Source: Tyto alba (taxonomy: Eukaryota > Chordata > Aves > Strigiformes > Tytonidae). Taken from it: a DNA stretch of 64,000 bases. This document shows, one piece after another, positions 51,601 through 61,074 of the stretch; the first letter of the stretch is position 1, and every line of letters begins with the position of its first letter. Made by a program: the position numbers and the translations under genes. The notes under the pieces are model-generated. The model did not search any database, was not told where the DNA came from, and was given only the letters and a program-made list of their open reading frames with translations. The DNA lies in assembly GCF_018691265.1 (NCBI RefSeq), contig NW_024881301.1, forward strand, positions 10,243,752 through 10,307,751, written 5' to 3'.

Positions 51601-54600
51601 CAGTAACAGGATATCTCTAAACAAAATTTAAAAGTTGTCTTTATCTGAAGATAAGCAAGTAATTAATTAGATAGGTAATTGCTAGATGTTTAGCAGTTCA
51701 AATCTTGGAGTTTTGCTGAAGGTCTATCAATGGGAAAGTCTGAGTCATGTTTTTTTCCTCAACTTAGACAAATTCTGCTTAAATTAACAGGCCCAGTCCT
51801 GCCCTTTCAAACAGGAAAAAATCAAGCTTCAACTCAGCAGAAGTAAATGGTTCAATATTCTTCACGAAAAGACTGTGGACAGCTCATGGATAATCTCTGT
51901 TGTGAGTGCACTAAGAGCTTGAGATATAAGTAGAAAACTGCTACTCCACTAGCTCTTGTGGGTTTTACTGTCCCTGGCAGCACCATGCTCTTAGTGGGCG
52001 ATTAGGCTGCCATCGGTATGAGACCATAGGTGCTGCTGTCTAGCCTCTCCAGAGAAGAGAAATAAGGAGACAATAGCAGAGACAAATGTTTCTTGCAGCC
52101 TTCCAAATGGCTTTTCATCAGAAAATTCACAGGTTTTCCAGGAATAGGCATGCACAGAGCATACAGTGGGAACCCCCTCCACTCAACCACACTGATTTTC
52201 AGCGTGTGTGTGCTTGCTTCTCTGTGCAGCACATACCATGGCAGCTCAGGCTCTGAGATGTATTAAAATATCTTTTCCTAGCTCTGAAGGCCTTCCCTAT
52301 GGGAAAAAAGAAAAAGCATTTTAAGATTCCCTTCTGCTATAGTGTGAAGAGTAACAAATACAAAGAAAATTTATAGAGAAGTGAGTGGGAAGCTGTGCGC
52401 TAGTGTATGTAGGCAGGGCGTAGAGGGAAGAGGAGAGGTAGGACTAGCTGAAGGGAAGCATGCCTATCTATCATTTACCCCCTGTGAAAGTATCTGAACC
52501 ACCTCTAGGACATATGTTAGCAATGGGTGTGGGCTGCGTGGTGGTAAGCGAGGGGGGAGACGTGACAAGTTATGAGAAGATTGTACCTATGAATTTCAAC
52601 AGACACAGCAAAATGTAACATGAGTTACTGTTACTCCTAGGAGTAGTGTGCTCCCCTTGAGGCTTTCACACATCACGGGGACAGCAAATACGTATAGCAG
52701 GTGGAGAGAGAGAGAAGAGAGCGTCCTGGCAGCAGGATGCACGTGGGAAGCACAGTTGAGGAGAACTACAAGAATCGACCCTTTCATCCTTGGCTGAGGT
52801 CTCGCCCGCCTCTGCAGCTCTTCCTCTGGCAGGGAAGTACGACAGTGATTTAACTTTATCCCCACACTGTGCCTCGCTGCTCCTGCAATATGGTGGGGCT
52901 CTTCCCAGGCAACTTGGTGAGCACAAAGAAATGCTGCCACAAGCCTTGTTTCAGGATTATGAAACAGGAGCTAAGAGCAAGGGGGCAATGACTAATGATG
53001 ACTGTATTAGCATTTCTGCAGCCTCTTTACATGGCTCCGTAATTGCTGCACTAACCGTAATGAATCAGTCCCCGGTGTGCAGGAGGTGAGTGCTATCCCT
53101 TTTTACCCAGAGCTGGAAGTGCATTGATACCTGCTGCTGGGAGGAGGCCAGGCAGAGGGCTGGGGTGGTGGGGTGCCCAGCACTCTGTCCTCAGCCCCAA
53201 GGCCACAGCCTTCCTGCCATGGAGGCAGAGCACATAGGTGTGGGGGCCAGGCTCTCCCACCACCCTGCTCCCCTCTGGCAGGAAAAGAAGCACCACACCT
53301 GACCGTTTTGCAATTTTAGTCCTTCATTTTAATCTCTCAACTGAACCTCCCCTTCCCTACAGGAACAACACAAGGCAGGCACTCGTTCCAGGTGCACCCC
53401 TCATGCTCTTTTTTGACCTCAGAAACACCGAGCAGCCAAATCATACCTTTGAGTGCTCCTGAACTGTAATTAACATTAGTGTATCATTTTATGGAAGAAA
53501 AAGCTGTTAAATTTGTCTGAATTCAAAAGAACTTGGAAGAACAGTGGCAAGATAATGTTTTTAACACGCAGCTTGATTAATTCATGTCAGAGGTTATCAT
53601 CCCATTGTGTTGGGTAGGAGGCTGACATTTAAAACTTCATATGTACTTTGTCAGGGGGGAGTAAAAAAACCTCCATAGCTCAAATTTTAAGCACTAGAGA
53701 CTTGTAAACAACCCACTGCAGGATCCAGTACTGAGGACCCAGATCCCGATTGCACAGTATTCCCAATGACTTTCAGAGAAATGTCTGACAGCCATTTTTC
53801 TGTGCCTTATTCCTATTAAGTGTCATGCCTTAGGGAAAAAAAAAAAGCAGTGTTGATTTCGAGTACAGTGCATACCTCCTGATGGAGCAGGACGTCCTCC
53901 CAATGGGTATCTCGGGCCTGTACTCAGGGCAGTGGGTAGCCCAGAGAGCAGGGCAGGGGATTTACATTCATCTCAGATCTAACCTGGATCAGATCTAACC
54001 TTCCCATTCTGTCTGGCTTCACTGCTGTTCGTGATAGGAACACTGAGGGAGTAAATATGAAATATAAGATAGTACAATAAAAAAAATGTAAAATGTAACT
54101 CAGAAGCAAGCTATTACCTGGTTTTGTTTGCAGAAAAGAGTAATTTTACTTTTCCTCTCTAGAAATAGAAATATTCTATTTATGAGGGGGGATTAGATTT
54201 AAAAAAAAATATAGATAAGTGAAAATATTGTAAAACAGTCTTGTAAATAAACATCAAGAAGTTAAAAAATCAGTGTTTCAAGTATTACTTTACATGCCAA
54301 TTCTATTTCATCTTCTAATATTTAAAAATATTCCTTAAAAATATTCTTTCTCTATGTATTATTTATTACTGTCTATTGCATACATCATTTAAGGGATGTA
54401 CATAAAACACATAATCTGAAAACATTCAAAAGATGCAACATCAACATCAAACTACAGCCCTGTTTTTAGAGACAGCTGTTCAGGTGATTCATTGTTTGTA
54501 TGAACTTCAAATGGATTATTTTATTATTCTTTGGGCTGTTGCCCTTAGGGGAACGAGTTACATTAAATAACACGCTATCATTATGTGGACATACTGATTC

Positions 54601-54871
54601 TGCGAACAGGGGAAGAAAATATAGTCATAACATGTAGTTTCAATAAAAACAAGGACTTGTCAATCTTCTGCCAAAGGCAAAACACTCAGGCAGATGCCAC
54701 AGTCATTACAGAGATATAACGAATCTGATTAACTTCTCTGGAGAAGGGACAATTAGTGCTGATAAGATAAAATCTCCTTGGTGTTCATGTGTGCTTGCAC
54801 AGGGATCGGTGTGCAAAGGCTGCCTGAGCACCGGTCGATGGCAAGGGCACCTCAGCTGCCAGGCTGCGGTC
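45625..54871. other. Non-coding, probably DLGAP1 intron
   Basis: Contains the TATC microsatellite, short T runs (for example near 48560), a small GC-rich patch at about 46260-46400 and a conserved-element-like block at about 52910-53095. No exon or transposon was recognised. Confidence 0.6.
48176..48214. repeat. (TATC)n microsatellite
   Basis: About ten tetranucleotide units, with one TGTC interruption near the right end. It is long and regular enough to be a likely polymorphic marker. Confidence 0.92.
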
Positions 54872-54876
54872 GTGAG
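54872..54876. repeat. Target-site duplication, left copy
   Basis: GTGAG directly before the TGTC start of the solo LTR. It is identical to the copy at 55948-55952. Confidence 0.88.
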
Positions 54877-55007
54877 TGTCCAGGTTTGAGTGAGTGGTGG
54901 GTTTTTTTTGGTGGCAGGGGATGGGGCTATCGGGGCGGCCCCCTGTGAGAAGCTTCTCGAAGCTCCCCCAGCTCCAAGTCAGCTCCACCTCTGTTTGGGA
55001 AACTGAG

Positions 55008-55041
55008 CCAATCAGCTGCGCCTCTGTGATAACGTATTTAA
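55008..55041 (+). promoter_or_regulatory. LTR promoter elements: CCAAT box and TATA-like box
   Basis: CCAAT at 55008-55012 is followed 22 bases later by TATTTAA at 55035-55041. The spacing suits a U3 promoter with initiation at about 55065-55070. Activity is not shown by sequence alone. Confidence 0.6.
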
Positions 55042-55366
55042 GAAGGGACGTGGCGACGGGAAGTAGGACTTGTGAGGAGGAGTTGCTGCAGCTGCATGAA
55101 CACCAAGGTCAGTGGAGGAACGGAGGAAGAAAGGAGGGGGGAGATGTGCCGGAGAAGAGACCCCCCTGTATCCTGTGGTGAGACGGCAGGGCGGCCCCCC
55201 CTGCCACCCATGAAGATCTACGGTGGAGCAGACATTGATTTATGGCCTGTGGTTTCCGCCTGATTCATCAAGGTGCTGTGCCCGAAGAAGGCCGGGGTCT
55301 CATGGGAAAAGGTAGCCCTGCTGCTGTAATTCAGTGTTGGGAAGATTGCAGCATGCAGGGGAGTCC

Positions 55367-55541
55367 CACGCCGGAGCAGCTCGGGAAGGGCTGCAGCCGT
55401 GGGAGGGAATCCAGTTGGAGAAAGTTGGTGACCCATGATGGAGCAGTGTGGGGAACGCTGTGGCCCGTGGGAGGAACTCATGTTGGAGAAAGTTTGTGGA
55501 GGACTGTCTCCAGTGAGAGGGAGACCACGATGGAGCAGGGG
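55367..55541 (+). repeat. Degenerate tandem modules inside the LTR
   Basis: Two related modules alternate. One is built on (G/T)GGAGCAG followed by a GTGGGAGG block, with module starts near 55367, 55435 and 55528. The other is built on GTTGGAGAAAGTT, starting near 55413 and 55482. Spacing is irregular (roughly 45-70 bases) and copies are diverged. The array lies in the transcribed (R) part of the LTR and accounts for much of its unusual length. Confidence 0.6.
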
Positions 55542-55755
55542 CAACAAGTTCCAGAAGTTCCCCCCACCAAAGATGGAAGAAGCAGCATCACTGCCTGCAC
55601 CCCCCCATTCCCTGCCACTGTGCCGCTGGAGGAGGAGGTAGAGATATCAGGAGCAGAGCTGAGCCCAGAGAGAAGGGAGGGGTGGGGGGAAGGTGTTCTC
55701 AAGAGATGGCAATGTTTCTCACTGTCCTACTCTGTTACGTGTTGTTAGTGTCTGT

Positions 55756-55761
55756 AATAAA
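55756..55761 (+). terminator. LTR polyadenylation signal
   Basis: AATAAA followed within 10 bases by a T-rich stretch, at the expected place near the R/U5 border of the LTR. Confidence 0.65.
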
Positions 55762-55947
55762 TCTATGTTCTTTTTTTTCCTTCCCCTAACAAGTCTGCCT
55801 TTTGCTCATGCCCATAAAGGGTTTATGGGCATCCCAGTCCTATGTCGACCCCCAAGCCTGGCTCTCTGTCCCTTCTTATTGCTGGAAGAGAAGGAAGAGA
55901 GAGTGGCTGCGTGGTGGTTGGCTGCCGACCAGGCTCAAACCATGACA

Positions 55948-55952
55948 GTGAG
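55948..55952. repeat. Target-site duplication, right copy
   Basis: GTGAG directly after the GACA end of the solo LTR. Matching the left copy shows that the whole LTR, not a fragment, lies between them. Confidence 0.88.
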
Positions 55953-58900
55953 CCACCGCAGAAACGTCTGTCCAGAGAACTGGAGCAGAGAGCAAACCCA
56001 GTTGCCCATGAAATCACTCCAGAGATAGCTTGAAGCGTGACTGAGTGCAGCTAAGCACCATGTGCATGGTGGCAGCAAAGGAGCACCGAGATGAAGGAAG
56101 GCATAGACATTTTCCAGCACAAGCTGCATGCCTCCCTAGTGAGAAAGAGAATCCAAGCACGTTAGGAACATCCCAGCTCTAGCTGGAACTAGAGACTGTG
56201 GGATAAAAGAACTGTGAAAGACTCACAAGGATGATATTGGTAAACAGGATTAGTGGAAAAGGTTAATAATTAAATCACCACTGATGGAAATTTTAGCAGG
56301 AGAGTGTGTAAGGATGAGAGCTATAATAAATGAAAGCAGAAGAGAATGCTCCACACTCATTATTTTCAAAGGTGTGAAATTCATTAAAAAAGGAGATAAA
56401 ATAAGCAGTGGGGAGGGACGTGGAAATATAGAAATAGTTGACAGTCTGAAGGTCATTCTGTCAATGTGTGAAGGGACAGTGACTCTAGATACGGTATTCT
56501 TCATGCGAATCTTGCCTTTTTTAATGGAGAAAGGATGCTTAGCTAAGTACTGAGGATTATTACTTAGGAATATGAAGGAATCACTTAAAAAAAAAAAGGA
56601 GAGAGAAAAGAAAGGAGAAAGTGACAACAGAAATAGTGACATACTGCTGACATTCATTCCAGCCACTGTAGGTCTAACATCTTATTGAATAAGGCATCAT
56701 CTACTCCCTCTCAATTCAAATTTGTTCATCACAGGTAAATAGCGATTAATTTGTGCCCCAAATCAAATGATCTCTAAGTAGGGGGTGTGAAAGTAATAGA
56801 CAGAGAGTTACTGCTCTGCTAGAAATGACATTCTACCCAACAGTAAATGACTGAACAGCCGCAGTGGCACAACCTGACTCACCAGCATTTCAAACAAGTC
56901 TGAGCAACAAATCTCTGCCAAAGCCTTGTTGTCTCACAGCTCTTTCAGCCACATGACTGAGATGAGTCCAATGTATCCTGCATCAGCCTGAAATCTATGG
57001 CTAGACAGTTAGATTGGACCCTATTGACTAGACAGTGCCAACGTTTCTGAGATTTCTAACATCGTTGACTGTAACTTCACAAGGATGGTTGAATGATGTC
57101 GGTTACAACCAGCTGCACTAGAATAAGGACAAAAATACCTTTTCAAAGTCAGAAATTGCACCCCTACCTCCCCCCAAATTCCATCTTTGATAAATATAAT
57201 TTCTGTCACTGTTACAAGCATAAATATTATGAGAAGTCATGACTCAGTTGATGTCGTCATTGACACCATTTCACACAGAGTGGTTGTAAGCTTTCTGCAT
57301 TATGCATGTATCCTTGATTTTGAGATTTATGCAAAGTTCAGAACCACTTATTTCTCTAAATGGGATAAAATCAAAGTAACAGTTTTAAGTTTTGTAAAAC
57401 AAAGAGTAAAAGTAATAAAAAATAAATGTGAACGTTTTTAGGACTAGCCCAAGGAGGACTACCTTCCAAAAGAAGTTTTTCAAGGCTTCCTTTCAAGTAT
57501 AATGAAGGCTTAGCACAGATTTGCAATAGCAATTGTCAGATATAAAACAGGAGAGATTTATATACTAGTCCTGAAAGCTCCTGAGCTTGCCTTCAGCATG
57601 ATACATCACTGTCACAGTGCAGAGCTACACAGACACAACCCAAGCATGGCTGCCACCCCAACGTCACTTAAATGAAGGATTTGGGTGCTCTGGATGGGGC
57701 TGCTGGCATTTGGGGATGACAAAACCAGTTAGTGTTTTTTTGCAGTCCCTGGGCTGGCTGCAGGCAAAGCTGCTGGGCAGCTGGGGTTCAGGCTGGTCAG
57801 GCAGCACAGCTCTTCTGGAGGGGAAGGGGAAATTGCCATACAACTCAGCTACAGATGCAAACAGAGAAATCTCTCACAAAAACTCAGTAGCTGCTGCAAA
57901 GGTGCTCTCAACATTTTTTTTTTTTTCCACACTAGCAAATAACAAGCAGTGATCATATGATGGTTCTCTATCTTTGTGGTGTATAATAAATAAGAAAGCA
58001 GGCACAAAGTAAGAAAGTCTTCAAGGATTTTCCCTAATTTCTCCCCTCCTGAAGAGATTTATAACTTCATTAGGGGGAGAGAAGATTTTAAAAGTCAAGT
58101 CTCTTCAGATGAACTTTCATTTACGTGTGTCACTGGAAGCAGAGTGATATTTGATGCTGCCCTACTTCAGCACCTCTGCTACCAGGGGCTGTACACTTTC
58201 ACTCCATACTGCACCCAAGCCAGCAGAGAATTACTAAAATAATCTTAGCAGTAATACAAACACAAGAAAATACAAGAAACAAATGACTAGGCATCAACAT
58301 GACTTAGATATTGATAGCATCTTTTATTTGTAAGGGCAGAACAATTACTCGCTTTCATGTCTCTCTCCCTCACTCTAACATGATGCAATTTAACAGAAGA
58401 TCCCAAAGCATGTCTGAAGAAAATACTTGTCTTGCAATTTCACATTAAAACTAAAGCAAAATACACTATTTTAACTTTTTCCATTTTAATCTAAAAGGGC
58501 TCCAGCATTTCACAGTGAAAGAATATTGCACTTCTAGCTGATCAGAACAGAAAATTATTATGAATAATTAACTTAATTATTGTTGCCTGTTTGCTTGTCT
58601 TGTTATCTTGGACACTAAGGACTCCAGACTGAATTTTGTGCAAACACACATCTCTTTTTATGCCTGTGAATTTTCTGCATGGCAAATTTAATACATCAGC
58701 TGAGCTCCCCTTAGCAAACTGAACCAGATAGTACAAGATTACATACTGAGAGTCAAGCATTGTATGGCTGGCAGCAGTTGGAACATAATTTCAAGATGCT
58801 AGCAATGAAATAGCATTTAAAATAAATGAAAGAATTGCGCAGCACTGCTGTAGGTGGGATATCTATATTTACTATTCAACAGCAGGCCTTCAGGAATAAT

Positions 58901-59009
58901 TTGGTGCTGATGAGAATTTTATTTTTATATCTAAAAAATAAGTTAAGAAAAGGAAGTAAGAACAGTGATAATGGGTTTATTCAATAGCCTGAGAAAGAAA
59001 GACAGAGAA

Positions 59010-59290
59010 TCTTAAAAGATAGGTCTGGAGGGGAGGTCTCCAAAAGGTCATTTGGTCCCTCCTCCTATCCTAAAGCAGAATCAGCAATACCTAAATTTGT
59101 CCTGACAGACATTTTCTACCCTTTTCTTGAAAATGTCCGGTGAAGTGATTTCTCTTGGCAATCCACTCCTGTGCTTAACTATAATTACCATTAGGAAAAT
59201 TTTCCTAACATATAGCTTGTGTATGTCCTTGTAGTCTTAGGCAGTATTTCCTCTCCTGTCCCCACTGGACATTATTAACTTCCTTTCTGA
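59010..59290 (-). mobile_element. Old CR1-like LINE 3' fragment, antisense orientation
   Basis: On the plus strand this reads like the reverse complement of a CR1 3' region: a GGTCATTTGGTCCCTCCTCC block near 59050, a CTAAAGCAG block, a CTCCTGTGCTTAACTATAATTACC-like block near 59165-59190, then AGGAAAATTTTCCTAACATA and a final CCTCTCCTGTCC. These follow the order of the usual antisense CR1 landmarks but are heavily diverged, so it is an older insertion. Boundaries are approximate. It could belong to a CR1-related family, such as an L3-like group, rather than CR1 proper. Confidence 0.65.
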
Positions 59291-59781
59291 GGCAGCCTTT
59301 TAAGTAGGTGGACAGAAGTAAGGCTAAAAATAAACAAGATCAGTTTTGCACACAAACATGCAAGTTGACTGTGTAAAAACTACACCCTGAAAGACATGGC
59401 TGAAAACCACATTTTGCTTCAGGGATTATAATTATGTTGAAGCAAGCCCTAGAAATTCCCATTTAACCCACAAAGTACAGTGATAGACCTTGCTTTTTAA
59501 GACAGACAATGAGATGGACTTGAATTCACCAAAGTCACTTGCTCTAAAATGAGTAAGAGAAGCAAAAAAGTTGGAATTCCTAACTTTCATCTTGAGCTAT
59601 GTCTATTATAAAGCTAAACCTTGTGCAGAGTTGAGCCAGGTGACTATATAGAGGACAAGGATTTTAATTTCTGAAAGTAAGAGAGTCATCTAAATGAGGT
59701 TGCAGTTTTTCTTTAACAAATTATGGACTTCCAAAACTCTGCTTCAATATTGCCAAAAGATCACACTTTGACTAACAAAGC

Positions 59782-59798
59782 TTTTTTTTTTTTTTTTT
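59782..59798. repeat. T homopolymer, 17 bases
   Basis: Simple T run. Confidence 0.85.
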
Positions 59799-61059
59799 CT
59801 GTCTGACACTTATTCTTTATGTAAATTAATTATAACTGTTTCATTGCCTCAAGTTTCAGCAAGTAAAGGTAAAAGTACAAGTGAGGCAGCAACTGTAGTA
59901 TAGGTCATAGATTACAACAAAATTCTGACTTCTTATCTTAGAGAAACAAGAAATAACATTATTTATACAAATGTGACAATACTGATGTAACAGGACATAA
60001 GGGAATATGGAGCTAGGTGTAGACTGACACAAGGGTAAGTTTTATGAGCGGGATGAGTAGGTTTGTTTCTGTGCTGTAAAGGCATATATACCTTTGTGTG
60101 AGGGGACACAAAGCCCAGAAGTGAAGCTGCCATGGGGCACAAGATTTGCCACATGCCCATCGGTGCTATTAAGCATTAATTGACTGAGCATGCTTTATAT
60201 ATCCACCAGTGGAAAGTTGCAACTGTTTGTTAAAAGCTCCAAGATCTAAGTTCCTTCAATAAATCAATATCCTCTGCTCCTTAAATATCATGTACACAAA
60301 ATATGTCATCTGCCATAAGAAAACCATGGGCTCCAGAGGTATCCCGACATACTACCTCAAAATAAATATATTTTTATTGTCTTGACTTTCAAATTTTCTT
60401 CTTCTAAATTATTCACTGAACTCATTCATACCTGACACATGAGCCTGAAAAGTGAGAAACCTGTCCAACAGCTTCTCCCTAGCTTTCAGAGAGAAGAGAG
60501 AAGGGATTGCAATAATATAAATAAAAGCTAAGTAATAGATCATGCATCAGTGACTGTGGGATGGGAAAGTTACTACCTAGGTGAACAATAGTTCCAGAAT
60601 ACTATTCATTTGGCTGCACGTCCAAAGCTCATGGAGATGCTCCAGCCACTTCCATGGGAAATCCAAAAACTCACCCTCCAAGCAAACAAATAAAACACAC
60701 CTCAAGGGAAATGGAAACAATTCTTTCACTAGCAAAAGTTTTGATGAAAATGAAAGACTGCAACACAGAACAATGAAAAACCTGTACTGGAAACATACTG
60801 TAAACCACTAATAAAAGATTAAGCAGACATATTCCTTTTGTACTAATTAGGAAAGTCATTGTTCCCTAATTGGAAATCACTCAATAAGAAAGAAAATTAG
60901 CAAGCTTCCCTACATGTGTCTAAAAATGTTCACCATAAGGAAGATGAGGTATTGCATCACCCTTATATTTTCCCACTCCCTTCCCCCTGTCTGTGATCTC
61001 GGGCAGTGAAGTTAATGGGACATTTTCATTAATTTTAGCAGAATGAGAACACCTGCATT

Positions 61060-61074
61060 AAAAAAAAAAAAAAA
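61060..61074. repeat. A homopolymer, about 15 bases
   Basis: Simple A run. Confidence 0.85.

Larger units (their letters stand above)
54877..55947 (+). mobile_element. Solo LTR of an endogenous retrovirus (1071 bp)
   Basis: This is a complete LTR with no internal viral genes. It begins TGTCCAGG and ends CCATGACA, giving the inverted termini TGTC/GACA, and is flanked on both sides by an exact GTGAG duplication. Inside, in order, are a CCAAT box, a TATA-like TATTTAA, a GC-rich transcribed part with degenerate repeats, an AATAAA signal followed by a T-rich stretch, and a terminal U5-like segment. No primer-binding site or gag/pol remnant follows, so the internal region was probably lost by LTR-LTR recombination. 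A 5-bp duplication is typical of ERVL-type elements, but the class is inferred only. It is antisense to DLGAP1. It resembles LTRs I remember as common in songbirds; I cannot name the family with certainty. Confidence 0.88.

Noticed and set aside
55242..55748. 168-codon open frame
   Set aside because: It lies wholly inside the solo LTR and crosses its repeat modules, so it is a by-product of GC-rich LTR sequence and not a viral gene.
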